Assembly: GCA_001423545.1 (NCBI GenBank)
Contig: LMOK01000003.1
Location: 682,001-746,000 of the forward strand
Reading direction: 5' to 3'
Length of the DNA: 64,000 nt
DNA from: Orlajensenia sp001423545
GTDB taxonomy: Bacteria > Actinomycetota > Actinomycetes > Actinomycetales > Microbacteriaceae
Shown: in pieces, positions 34,415-42,736 of the stretch
How positions within the stretch are numbered: position 1 is the first letter of the stretch
Layout of the letters: every line of letters starts with the position of its first letter
Notes under the pieces: model-generated
Told to the model about the DNA's origin: nothing
The model's input: the letters and a program-made list of their open reading frames with translations, nothing else
Databases searched by the model: none
Made by a program: the position numbers and the translations under genes

Positions 34415-35146
34415 CTACTCGATCGCCTTCTGCGGCTCCCCGCCCTTGAGCGCGGCGAGACGCGCCTCGACCTCGGTGAGCTCGCCGAGGTCCTCCAGGT
34501 CTTCGAACTGGGCGTCGAGGCTGGAGGCCGCGAGCTCCTGCTGGCCGCGCACCTTCGCCTCCTCGCGCCGGATCTTGTCCTCGAAGCGGCTGATCTCGCT
34601 CGTGGGGTCGAGGATGTCGACGCTCTTGATGGCGTCGTTCACCTGCGACTGCGCCTCGACGGTCTTCGACCGGGCGATGAGCTCGTCGCGCTTCGACGAG
34701 AGCTGGTTGAGCTTCTCCCGCATCTTGCCGAGGCCGTCCTTGAGCTGGTCGACGACCGCGGTCTGCGAGGCGATCATCGGCTCGGCGCCCTTCGCCTCGT
34801 TCTCCGACTGCAGCTGGCGGCCGAGGGCGACGCGAGCGAGGGCGTCGAACTTGTCGGCATCCGTCGCGTTCCCCGCTCCGCGCAGCTCGTCGGCCTTGCG
34901 GCTCGCGGCGAGAGCCTTGCGGCCCCAGTCGTCTGCTGCCGCGACGTCTTCGCGGTGGTCCTCCTCGAGCATCCGCAGGTTGCCGATGGTCTGCGCCACG
35001 GCGCTCTCGGCCTCGCCGATGCTCGACGTGTAGTCGCGCACCATCTGGTCGAGCATCTTCTGCGGGTCCTCTGCCTGGTCGAGCAGCGCGTTGATGTTCG
35101 CCTTCGCGAGCTGGGTGATGCGGCCGATGATGGACTGCTTTGCCAT
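34415..35146 (-). CDS. pspA: PspA/IM30-family envelope-stress protein
   Basis: A 243-residue, almost wholly helical coiled-coil protein of the ESCRT-III-like PspA family. The N-terminus (I-I-G-R-I-T-Q-L-A-K-A-N-I-N-A-L-L-D-Q-A-E-D-P) is the membrane-binding amphipathic helix. The rest is heptad-rich. It would coat damaged membrane from the cytoplasmic side. It follows the TPM-domain gene by 96 bp on the same strand. No ClgR or Rv2743c-like partner is nearby. Confidence 0.9.
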   Translation of the reverse strand: MAKQSIIGRITQLAKANINALLDQAEDPQKMLDQMVRDYTSSIGEAESAVAQTIGNLRMLEEDHREDVAAADDWGRKALAASRKADELRGAGNATDADKFDALARVALGRQLQSENEAKGAEPMIASQTAVVDQLKDGLGKMREKLNQLSSKRDELIARSKTVEAQSQVNDAIKSVDILDPTSEISRFEDKIRREEAKVRGQQELAASSLDAQFEDLEDLGELTEVEARLAALKGGEPQKAIE

Positions 35147-35242
35147 GATGTTCCCTCTCTCGTACTGCTGGTTGATGCTGTTGCGTCGTTGCCTGTTACA
35201 TCTTCGACTTCGTCTCCGGATGCCGTCCCCGGATGTTCGCCG

Positions 35243-37348
35243 CTAGAACCTGCCGCCGGATCCGCCGCCGCCGAAGCCGCCTCCACCGCCGAAACCTCCG
35301 CCGAAGCCGCCGCCGCCGAACCCGCCGCCGCCACCCCCGCCGAAGATGCTGCCGGAGTCGCCGCCCCGACCTCCGCCGCCGGTGAGCAGTCCCCCGAGAA
35401 TGCCGCCGATGATGGCGCCGGTCAAGGCGTCGCCGCCGCTCGAGCGCCCGCGCCCGCCGCCTCCGCCGTAGCCGCCGCCGCCTCCCCACGAGTCGTCGTC
35501 GTAGCCCGACACGTCGCTCTGCGCGATCTGGATGGCGCTGGCCGCGAGGGCCTGCGAACGCTGGGCCTGGTCGAGGGCCTGCACGGGGTCGCCGGGGCCG
35601 ATCGCACGCGAGGAGTCGAACAGCCGCTGCGCCTCCGAGAGGCGCTGGCGTGCGTCGGAGCCCACGGCTCCACGTCGGGTGGCGATGAAGTCGGATGCCG
35701 CGTGGATCTGCGCCTGCGCTGTGCTCTGCGCACGACCGAGCAGAGCGACGGCGCGTTCCTGCTGCACCCTGCCCTCCCGTGACGGGGCGAGGGCGGCATC
35801 GAGTGCCGCCTCGGCCTCCTGCAGGCGTCGCACCATGGCGAGCGGGTCGGTGCGGGAGCCGGCGGCCTGGCGCGCGGAGGCGAGCACCTGCTCGGCTGCA
35901 GCGATCGGTGCGGCCAGGGCGGCCTCTCCGAGGCGGGTGGTGACGGCGGTCTGCCTGGCCTCGGCCAGGTCGCTCTCGACGTCGTCGATCTCCTTCGCGA
36001 CGGTGGCCGTCGCAGCCTCGAGGCTCTGGGCGACGCCGTCGACGGCATCGAGCAGCTGGCCCGCCTGCCCGATGCTCTGCTGCGCCGCGCGCACCGGGAC
36101 GGCGACGCTCGGCCGGTGACCGCCGTCGGGCGGCGGCGCCGACAGCGTCGCCGCAGCGGCAGCGGCCGTCTCGGTCGCGAACGCGAGCAGTTGGCGTGCC
36201 TGCACCGTGTTTCCCGTGAGAGTCGACATGGTCTCGCCCTCGAAGCGGGTGTGCAGCTCGGCTATGCGCGCCTCGGTCGCGGAGAGGCGCCCACCGAGCT
36301 TCTCGGCATCCGTCGTCACCGTCTTCAGCACGGGGAGGGCGTTGTCGTCGAGTGCCCGCAGTGCGTCGAACTCGTCGGAGCGTGCGTCGAGGCCGGCGAT
36401 GGCCTGCTCGGCGAGACTGGTGACCTCGGCCGTCATGGCCGCGCGCTCGGCGTCGCTCTCGGGGAAGGCGTCGTCGAGCTTCTGCTTCACGGCGAAGGCC
36501 TGCCGGGCCGAGGCGCTGGCCGCGGCGAGCGCGTCGGTGAACGGCTTCACCGCCTCGTCGCCGAACTCGGCCGCAGCGAAGCCGACCTCCTGCTCGCTGG
36601 TCTTTAGGGCGTCGTCGAGCTGCACCAGCAGGCTGCCGGCGCGCTGCTCGAGGGCTGCGCGATCCTGGGCGGCCTGGGCGCGTGCGAGGCCGGCGCGGCG
36701 ACGCTTGCGGATGACGGAGACGAGCACGATGACGAGGGCGATGACGCCCACGACGAGGAAGCCCCAGAGCAGCACGGCGCCGCTGTCGCCGGAGCCCGAC
36801 TCGGAGCCACTGCCTGACCCCGTTCCGCCGTCGGATCCGCCGCCGTTCAGCTCGCCGTTCGATGCCGCACGGATGCCTTCAGTCGCACCGATTGCAGCCC
36901 CGGCCCAGTCATCCTGCGACAGGCTGGGCACGACGTACTCGGAGGCGATCTGCTCGGAGTCGGCCTGCAGGGGCGATTCGTCGGAGAACGACAGCTGGTA
37001 GATCCTGTCGTCGACCGCCACGGCCAGCACCACGTTCGAGGCGCCGAGCTGGTTCGCGTCGCGAACCTCCTGCACCCACTGCTCGCGATCACTCGGGTTC
37101 TCGAAGCTGTTCACGTAGGCCACGAGCAGGGTCTGGCCGGTGTCGGCCTGCAACTGGTCGATCGCGTCCTGAACGGCCTGGGTGTCCCCGCCGAGAACCC
37201 CGGCGGTGTCGACGATGTCGCTCGAGCCGAAGTCGACGGGATCATCAGCCAGTGCTGGTGATGCGGCGCCCACGGCGAGAGCGAGACCGATGGCCCCGGC
37301 TGCGAGTCCTGCGAACACGCGGCGAACGGCTTTCCTGCCTGTCGTCAC
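35243..37348 (-). CDS. TPM-domain membrane protein with Gly-rich tail
   Basis: A 701-residue envelope protein. The signal peptide ends near A-L-A-D-D. An extracellular TPM (YgcG/Psb32) domain spans about 37-170 (Q-A-D-T-G-Q-T-L-L-V-A-Y-V and V-V-L-A-V-A-V-D-D-R). A Gly/Ser linker leads to one membrane segment (about 200-225), then a 400-residue helical cytoplasmic region. The last 90 residues are Gly-rich with F-G-G-G repeats. GTG 37348 is 8 bases after GAGGAGG and fits the signal peptide; ATG 37441 would add 31 residues. It is paired with pspA, so envelope maintenance is likely. Confidence 0.82.
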   Translation of the reverse strand: MTTGRKAVRRVFAGLAAGAIGLALAVGAASPALADDPVDFGSSDIVDTAGVLGGDTQAVQDAIDQLQADTGQTLLVAYVNSFENPSDREQWVQEVRDANQLGASNVVLAVAVDDRIYQLSFSDESPLQADSEQIASEYVVPSLSQDDWAGAAIGATEGIRAASNGELNGGGSDGGTGSGSGSESGSGDSGAVLLWGFLVVGVIALVIVLVSVIRKRRRAGLARAQAAQDRAALEQRAGSLLVQLDDALKTSEQEVGFAAAEFGDEAVKPFTDALAAASASARQAFAVKQKLDDAFPESDAERAAMTAEVTSLAEQAIAGLDARSDEFDALRALDDNALPVLKTVTTDAEKLGGRLSATEARIAELHTRFEGETMSTLTGNTVQARQLLAFATETAAAAAATLSAPPPDGGHRPSVAVPVRAAQQSIGQAGQLLDAVDGVAQSLEAATATVAKEIDDVESDLAEARQTAVTTRLGEAALAAPIAAAEQVLASARQAAGSRTDPLAMVRRLQEAEAALDAALAPSREGRVQQERAVALLGRAQSTAQAQIHAASDFIATRRGAVGSDARQRLSEAQRLFDSSRAIGPGDPVQALDQAQRSQALAASAIQIAQSDVSGYDDDSWGGGGGYGGGGGRGRSSGGDALTGAIIGGILGGLLTGGGGRGGDSGSIFGGGGGGGFGGGGFGGGFGGGGGFGGGGSGGRF

Positions 37349-37481
37349 GCGGGTCGCCTCCTCGTCGGGCCATCCGTCGTCGGATGCGCTCTGGTCGTTC
37401 CCGTCTACGCTATCGGCCACGACCACGCGTTGACGAGGCATGCAGCGACCTCTCGGCCAGTGCACAGAACCGGGCCGTCGA

Positions 37482-38396
37482 CTACTCGAAGACGACGCCG
37501 TCGACGGGCGCGAAGCGTGCACGCATGATGGCGATGGCGTCCGGGGACTCGTCGATCAGCGTGAACCGGCGCCCGAGCGCCGCAGCCACGGCACCCGTCG
37601 TGCCCGAGCCCGCGAAGAAGTCGAGCACGGCGTCGCCGGGGCGGCTCGAGGCCTGGATGATGCGCCGCAGGATGCCCTCGGGCTTCTGGGTCGGATAGCC
37701 GGTCTTCTCCCTGCCCGTCGGCGAGACGATGGTGTGCCACCACACGTCGGTCGGCAGCTTGCCGAGCTCGGCCTTCTCCGGAGTCACGAGCCCGGGAGCC
37801 ATGTAGGGCTCGCGGTCGACCGCCGTCGAGTCGAACCAGTAGGCCTTCGGGTTCTTCACGTACACGAGGATCGTGTCGTGCTTCGTCGGCCAGCGCTTCT
37901 TCGACTTGGCTCCGTAGTCGTAGGCCCAGATGAGCTCGTTCAGGAAGCACGAGCGACCGAACAGGGCGTCGAGCATCACCTTCGCGTAGTGCGCCTCGCG
38001 GTAGTCGAGGTGCAGGTAGAGGGTTCCGTCGTCGGCGAGCAGTCGCCAGGCCTCGATGAGGCGCGGCTCGAGGAAGCCCCAGTAGTCCTCGAAGTGGTCG
38101 TCGTAGCTGTAGAGGTCGCCGCGGATGCGCTGGTACTGCCGACCCTTGAACCCCGAGATGACGCCTGCGGCACGCTGGGGGGCGGCGGCGGTGCTCGCAT
38201 CGAGGTCGCCCTGCTCCGTGCGCACGTGCGTCGTGCTCTGACGGGCCTGCGGGCGTCCGGTGTTGAACGGCGGGTCGAGGTAGATCAGGGTGAAGGAGCT
38301 GTCGGGCAGCATCGGAAGAACGGAGAGGTTGTCGGCGTGGATGATGCGGCCGACGGATGCCGTCCGCTCGGGCGTAACGGCATCCGTGTCGGGCAT
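37482..38396 (-). CDS. Orphan site-specific DNA methyltransferase (amino-MTase, beta-type order)
   Basis: A 304-residue SAM-dependent DNA methylase. Catalytic motif IV is Y-L-D-P-P-F-N-T-G (about 41-48), before the SAM motif I D-F-F-A-G-S-G-T-T (about 262-270); that order defines the beta class. The middle section (about 60-240) is the target-recognition region. It should methylate an exocyclic amino group (N6-A or N4-C). No restriction endonuclease or specificity gene is adjacent, so it is an orphan. Its recognition site cannot be read from sequence. Confidence 0.88.
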   Translation of the reverse strand: MPDTDAVTPERTASVGRIIHADNLSVLPMLPDSSFTLIYLDPPFNTGRPQARQSTTHVRTEQGDLDASTAAAPQRAAGVISGFKGRQYQRIRGDLYSYDDHFEDYWGFLEPRLIEAWRLLADDGTLYLHLDYREAHYAKVMLDALFGRSCFLNELIWAYDYGAKSKKRWPTKHDTILVYVKNPKAYWFDSTAVDREPYMAPGLVTPEKAELGKLPTDVWWHTIVSPTGREKTGYPTQKPEGILRRIIQASSRPGDAVLDFFAGSGTTGAVAAALGRRFTLIDESPDAIAIMRARFAPVDGVVFE

Positions 38397-38453
38397 GCCC
38401 TCATTGTGTCAGGCCGCTCCCGTCGCTTTCGTCGCTCCGCGTGCGGGTCGAAG

Positions 38454-38756
38454 CTAGAGGTCGAGGCGGATGCGTCCGTCGAACCGGGTGGTGGGGTCGT
38501 CGGCGTCGTTCAGCTCGAGGATTCCCTTGTCGTCGTCGTCCGCGACAGGAGACGGGGCGGGGAGCACGCTCTCCCTCTCGCGCTGCACCTCGATCTCGTG
38601 CCGGTGCGGGGCGAACACCTCGTCGACCACTCCGAGCGCACCGCCTCCCGCTGTGCCGCGGCCGACCTTGTTGCTGAAGTCGACCCAGCCCCTGTGGGAG
38701 GCGAACACGATGAACGCGACGAGCACCACGAGGGCGACGGGGATCCACCAGGTCAT
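38454..38756 (-). CDS. Small single-pass membrane protein, unknown function
   Basis: A 100-residue protein with one N-terminal membrane segment (about 4-20) and a cytoplasmic tail. The tail holds K-V-G-R-G-T-A-G-G-G-A-L-G-V-V-D-E-V-F-A-P, a block I associate with a conserved actinobacterial small-protein family, then an acidic end. It has no enzyme motif. It lies 57 bp upstream of the methyltransferase gene. Confidence 0.72.
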   Translation of the reverse strand: MTWWIPVALVVLVAFIVFASHRGWVDFSNKVGRGTAGGGALGVVDEVFAPHRHEIEVQRERESVLPAPSPVADDDDKGILELNDADDPTTRFDGRIRLDL

Positions 38757-38837
38757 GCGACCAGCCTACGAGAATGAGCTGACGCTTCGCCCACGGGCCT
38801 CCGCTCAGGCCTCAGGAGCCAGACTGCAGGTGACCGA

Positions 38838-39887
38838 TCACGGCACGCGGTTGAGCCACTCCGACGTCGCGAACTTCGACTCGACGAGAGCCTCGGCCTG
38901 CGCGTACTCGTCATCGGTGATGTCACCGGGAGCGGCATCCGTCAGCGCGGTGAAGGTCTTCTCGAGCTGCTCGATGATGACGGCGCGCTCCACTCCCGCC
39001 TGGCGCTTCAGAGGGTCCACCCGCTTGGCGGCGCTCGCGATGCCCTTGTCGCTGATCTTCTCCCGGCCGATGCGGAGCACCTGCGTCATGATCTCGCCGT
39101 CCATGTCGTAGCTCATGGTGACGTGGTGCAGGATGCCGCCGTTGCCGAGGCGCTTCTGGGCAGCCCCGCCGATCTTGCCCGTCGGGCTCGTGATGTCGTT
39201 GAGAGGCTGGTAGCTCGCCTCGACGCCGAGGGCGCGCAACGCGTCGATGACCCACGCGTCGAGGAACGCGTAGGAGTCGGCGAAGGTCATGCCCTGCACG
39301 AGATCGGCGGGAACGTAGAGCGAGTAGGTGACGACGGAGCCCTTCTCCATCATCATCGCGCCGCCGCCCGAGATGCGACGCACGACGTCGTAGCCGAACT
39401 TCGCCGCGCCGTCGGGATCGACCTCGTTCTTGAGGGACTGGAAGCTGCCGATCACGACCGCGGACTCGTCCCACTCCCAGATGCGCAGGGTGGGCTGGCG
39501 GCGTCCGGCGCCGACCTCGACGGCCAGCACCTCGTCGAGCGCGAGATGCATGGCCGGGCTCACGGCCTTCGCGTGGATGATCTGCCACTGGTAGTCGCGC
39601 CAGCTGGTGGCCTTCTTGAGGGCTCGGCGGATGGCCACGGCCACGCCTTCGGCCGAGAAGCCGAGCATGACGGTTCCGTCGGGGAGGGCCGCGGTGATGG
39701 CCCGGGCGATCGCTGTGGCGTCGGACTCGGCCGAGAGCCCGTTGACAGCGGCGTCGATGGCGCCGAGGGCCTCGTCGGGCTCGAGGAAGAAGTCGCCGGC
39801 GAGCCGGAACCCCGAGATGAGGTCGTCGACGACCTCGAAGTCGACGACCACGAGCTTGCCCTGGGGAACCTTGTACTCACCGTGCAT
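38838..39887 (-). CDS. lplA: Lipoate-protein ligase A with N-terminal accessory domain
   Basis: A 349-residue cytoplasmic enzyme that attaches lipoate to dehydrogenase E2 and glycine-cleavage H proteins. The catalytic signature R-R-I-S-G-G-G-A-M-M is near residue 168, with D-I-T-S-P-T-G-K-I-G-G-A-A-Q containing the catalytic Lys. The first 95 residues (G-E-Y-K-V-P-Q-G-K-L-V-V-V-D and G-D-F-F-L-E-P) resemble the small accessory domain that sits at the C-terminus of E. coli LplA. The order is therefore swapped, as in other actinobacterial ligases. Confidence 0.88.
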   Translation of the reverse strand: MHGEYKVPQGKLVVVDFEVVDDLISGFRLAGDFFLEPDEALGAIDAAVNGLSAESDATAIARAITAALPDGTVMLGFSAEGVAVAIRRALKKATSWRDYQWQIIHAKAVSPAMHLALDEVLAVEVGAGRRQPTLRIWEWDESAVVIGSFQSLKNEVDPDGAAKFGYDVVRRISGGGAMMMEKGSVVTYSLYVPADLVQGMTFADSYAFLDAWVIDALRALGVEASYQPLNDITSPTGKIGGAAQKRLGNGGILHHVTMSYDMDGEIMTQVLRIGREKISDKGIASAAKRVDPLKRQAGVERAVIIEQLEKTFTALTDAAPGDITDDEYAQAEALVESKFATSEWLNRVP

Positions 39888-39922
39888 GCGTCCAGCCTAG
39901 GACGGGGCGCCGCATGAATCGC

Positions 39923-40030
39923 CCCGCTCGCTGAGGGCGGGACGAAGTCCGCGCCCGAAGCGCACCACGGGAGATGAGGCCCTAGTGGTGCGCTTCGGGC
40001 GGTCGCTCCGCTCGGCCCTCAGCGAGCGGG
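39923..40030. repeat. REP-like palindromic element, full copy
   Basis: The outer arms CCCGCTCGCTGAGGGC (39923-39938) and GCCCTCAGCGAGCGGG (40015-40030) are perfect inverts. The inner arms at 39952-39968 and 39985-40001 (17 bp) are also perfect. It could fold into a long cruciform. It lies between the cellulase stop and the lplA start, both on the minus strand. Related copies are at 18564 and 47608. Confidence 0.8.
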
Positions 40031-40050
40031 TCGAGCGAATACTGCTCCGT

Positions 40051-41646
40051 TCAGTCCGAGGCGCAGGCCTTGCCGTTCAGCGTGAACAGCCAGGGCTCGA
40101 CCCGCTGCTTCGCGTGCGAGCCCACGAAGGCGACGGGCACCCGGGCGCCCGGCTTGATCTTCGCCGTGAGCGAGGAGTTCTTCACCGTGACGGCATCCGC
40201 CGACTGAGTGACCTTGCCACCGACGAGCTTCACCACCTTCTCGGAGCCGGCGAAGTTCCACTTCAGGGTCCAGCCGTTGATCGGGGTCGTGCTCGTGTTG
40301 CGGATGCGCAGCTCGGCGGCGAACACCCCGAACAGCGACTTCGTGGCCGAGTACGACACCTGGCAGCTCGGGTCCGGGAAGGCCGGCACGGCGTTGGCGA
40401 TCAGTTCCCGCGCCTGCTCGACGAACCACTGGCCCGCGGCCGGATCCTCGATGCCGCGCACGGGGTCGAGCGGTCCGTCGGTGCCGCGGTAGCACTGGCC
40501 GTCGGACTCCCCCGGAACCTTGATCCACAGGTAGGCGTCGATGAGAGCGTCACCGGTGTCCGTCGTCGGGCGCGCTCCGGCTCCGCGGTCCGGCGGATTG
40601 CACCAGACCTCGGCGTCGCCCTCCCAGCCGGCTGGCGCGGTCCAGGGGCCGACGCCGTTGCGGCTCGTGTCGATGACGAAGTGCGCCTGCGCGGCCGGGT
40701 CGGGGCTGAGGCCGGTGTCGGCGTAGGCCTGGGCGTAGGCGGCATCCGTCAGCCCCCAGGTCGAGAAGTCGTCGGGGCTGGCCGGGTAGTACTGGCTGCC
40801 GCAGTAGCTCGGCTCGTACCAGCTGTTGACGCTCAGGTTGATGCAGTCCGAGATCCAGGTGCCGTACTTCGCGAGGCGTTCGGTCTGCACGTAGTTGGAG
40901 GCGTTGAGGAAGAAGCCGTCGGCCTTCTCGACGCCGCCCGCGATCAGGCGCTGCGAGATGTCGCCGACGCCGAGCCAGCCGCTGTGCGTCCCGTCGAGGT
41001 AGACGGCCGTGTTGGGCAGGGCCGTGAGCACGTCGACGGCGTGGTTGACCTGCTCGAACCTGTCGGCTGCAGCGGTGGCCGGGTCGAGCTCGGCCGGCTG
41101 GCACCACTCGAGGTTGCCGTTGATGTCGGTGTTCCACGGGATGATGCCGAGTCCGTCGGGCTCGAGGATGACGGCCGCCTTCGCGTCGCCGATGCCCGCT
41201 GCGACCCCGTCGACCCAGGCCTCGTAGGCGGCGGTGTCGAGCGCGCCGCCCGACGAGTACTGGGCGCAGTCGCGGTAGGGCAGGTTGTAGACCACGACGG
41301 TGGGGACTGCTCCGGATGCCGCTGCAGCCGTGGTCACCTCGGCTGCGGCCGCCTGCGCCTCGGCGGGGGTTCCCTGGGTGAGCCACGTGGCCGAGGGGAA
41401 GCTGCCGAGGAGTTGCGCATCCGTGCGCGCCTGGCCCGACAGACCGGCGGCAGCCTCGAGCGTCGTCGAGTGCGGATCGACGTAGAGCGCGCTTCCGGGG
41501 CCGAGCACGTCGTTGGCGGCTGCCGCGGGAGGTGCGGTGAGGCCCAGCGTCGCCAGGGCGGTGATCGCCGTGACGGCCGCGACCCGCAGCGAGCGGCGGG
41601 TGAGGGGCTTCGTGGTGCGTTTGGTGCGTGTCGTGCTGTTCTTCAT
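40051..41646 (-). CDS. Secreted GH6 cellulase with C-terminal CBM2
   Basis: A 531-residue inverting glycoside hydrolase (endoglucanase or cellobiohydrolase). The signal region has a twin-arginine-like L-T-R-R-S-L-R-V before the hydrophobic core, with cleavage after P-P-A-A-A-A. GH6 motifs are V-V-V-Y-N-L-P-Y-R-D-C, A-V-I-L-E-P-D-G-L-G (catalytic Asp), F-V-I-D-T-S-R-N-G and Y-L-W-I-K-V-P-G-E-S-D-G. The last 105 residues are a CBM2 cellulose-binding domain (S-Y-S-A-T-K-S-L, G-W-T-L-K-W-N-F). ATG 41646 follows GGGAG. A CebR-type operator lies in its promoter region. Confidence 0.93.
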   Translation of the reverse strand: MKNSTTRTKRTTKPLTRRSLRVAAVTAITALATLGLTAPPAAAANDVLGPGSALYVDPHSTTLEAAAGLSGQARTDAQLLGSFPSATWLTQGTPAEAQAAAAEVTTAAAASGAVPTVVVYNLPYRDCAQYSSGGALDTAAYEAWVDGVAAGIGDAKAAVILEPDGLGIIPWNTDINGNLEWCQPAELDPATAAADRFEQVNHAVDVLTALPNTAVYLDGTHSGWLGVGDISQRLIAGGVEKADGFFLNASNYVQTERLAKYGTWISDCINLSVNSWYEPSYCGSQYYPASPDDFSTWGLTDAAYAQAYADTGLSPDPAAQAHFVIDTSRNGVGPWTAPAGWEGDAEVWCNPPDRGAGARPTTDTGDALIDAYLWIKVPGESDGQCYRGTDGPLDPVRGIEDPAAGQWFVEQARELIANAVPAFPDPSCQVSYSATKSLFGVFAAELRIRNTSTTPINGWTLKWNFAGSEKVVKLVGGKVTQSADAVTVKNSSLTAKIKPGARVPVAFVGSHAKQRVEPWLFTLNGKACASD

Positions 41647-41744
41647 GCTGAGGACTCCCAGGGGGTCATCGTCGACCTCGGTCGACATCCTTGTGGACCG
41701 TGCAGGGTGGTGCGTCATGCGTGCGGCGCGAGTCTGAACCCTGC

Positions 41745-41760
41745 GTGAGAGCGCTCTCAC
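41745..41760. promoter_or_regulatory. CebR-type operator before the GH6 cellulase
   Basis: GTGAGAGCGCTCTCAC is a perfect palindrome identical to 27470-27485. It sits 99 bases upstream of the cellulase start and just downstream of the putative -10 box, a roadblock or occlusion position. Confidence 0.8.
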
Positions 41761-41776
41761 GGGTGCCGCGTCTCCC

Positions 41777-41805
41777 AGAGTGCCGCAATCGGTGTCCCCC
41801 GTCAA
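41777..41805 (-). promoter_or_regulatory. Putative cellulase promoter
   Basis: On the minus strand TTGACG (41805-41800) is followed after 17 bp by CACTCT (41782-41777). The match at -10 is only moderate, but the spacing and the adjacent operator support it. Confidence 0.5.
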
Positions 41806-41850
41806 GGGGTCATTCATGCGGCGCGGCGGCGCCTTCGGGCGGACGCAGGA

Positions 41851-42699
41851 CTAGCCGAGGTGCGCGTCGAGCCAGGCGGTGGTGTCGGCGAGCACGTCGA
41901 CGCGGTTGGTCTCGTTGAAGACCTCGTGACGGGCCTCGGGGTACACGATGAGCGTGACATCGGTGAGGCCCGAGCGTCGGCGGTAGGCGTCGACCAGCTT
42001 GAGCGCGCTCCTCTCACCGCCGACGGTGTCGTCACCGCCGACCTGCACCAGCAGGGGGATGTCGGGCAGGTCGCGTGCCGGGCGCCCGAACAGGCGAGCG
42101 CCGTCGACCAGCCCGAAGAGCTTGGCCAGCGGTACGGATGTCGTGAGCGGGTCGTCGATGAACGCCTGCTGCACGGCGGGGTCGCGGCTGAGCCACTCCA
42201 TGCCCGTCGTGCCGAGGTGCTTGTGCCTGCGGTTGAGGTCGCCGCTGTCGAGATAGCCCGGCATCCGGTACGCCGTGCCCGTCAGCACCGCCGCCGCGTA
42301 GTCGTCGGCCGACGCGTTGAGGATGATCTGCGCCATGAACGAGCCCCAGGAGTGGCCGAGCAGCACGATCGGCGTTTCAGGGTTCTCCGCTCGGATGAGC
42401 TCGGTGAACTGGTGCACGGCGGCGATGGCGGCCCGCAGGCCTCCGGGACCGAGGTGGCCGAGCTTGGCGACGTCGCCGCCGTGCTGCTCCATCCCGGTCC
42501 GGCCGTGGCCGCGGTGGTCGTCTGCATAGACCGTGTAGCCCGCCTCGTTGAGTGCCGCGGCGACGTGAGCGTACCGCCCGGCGTGCTCGCCGACGCCGTG
42601 CACCAGCTGCACCACGGCCTTCGGCTGCTCGATCGCCCAGACGTCGAAGTGGATGCGGATGCCGTAGCGGTCGGTGAAGGTACGGTCTTCGGCTCTCAT
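41851..42699 (-). CDS. Alpha/beta hydrolase (monoacylglycerol-lipase-like)
   Basis: A 282-residue serine hydrolase. The oxyanion strand is V-Q-L-V-H-G-V-G-E-H, followed by D-D-H-R-G-H-G-R-T, typical of the Hydrolase_4/MGL group. The nucleophile elbow is L-L-G-H-S-W-G-S (Ser near 118), the acid is in V-G-G-D-D-T-V and the base in E-A-R-H-E-V-F-N-E. No signal peptide. The substrate is probably a monoglyceride or other ester. Confidence 0.87.
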   Translation of the reverse strand: MRAEDRTFTDRYGIRIHFDVWAIEQPKAVVQLVHGVGEHAGRYAHVAAALNEAGYTVYADDHRGHGRTGMEQHGGDVAKLGHLGPGGLRAAIAAVHQFTELIRAENPETPIVLLGHSWGSFMAQIILNASADDYAAAVLTGTAYRMPGYLDSGDLNRRHKHLGTTGMEWLSRDPAVQQAFIDDPLTTSVPLAKLFGLVDGARLFGRPARDLPDIPLLVQVGGDDTVGGERSALKLVDAYRRRSGLTDVTLIVYPEARHEVFNETNRVDVLADTTAWLDAHLG

Positions 42700-42736
42700 G
42701 GGCTCAGGCTAGGGCACCCGCGACCGCGAAGGGCGC

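Noticed and set aside
37349..37441. 31-residue N-terminal extension of the TPM protein from ATG 37441
   Set aside because: The extension is polar and would bury the signal peptide. The GTG at 37348 has an excellent GAGGAGG site. The longer start cannot be fully excluded.
37482..38396. Restriction-modification system
   Set aside because: The neighbours are a small membrane protein and a TPM protein. No endonuclease or specificity subunit is visible.
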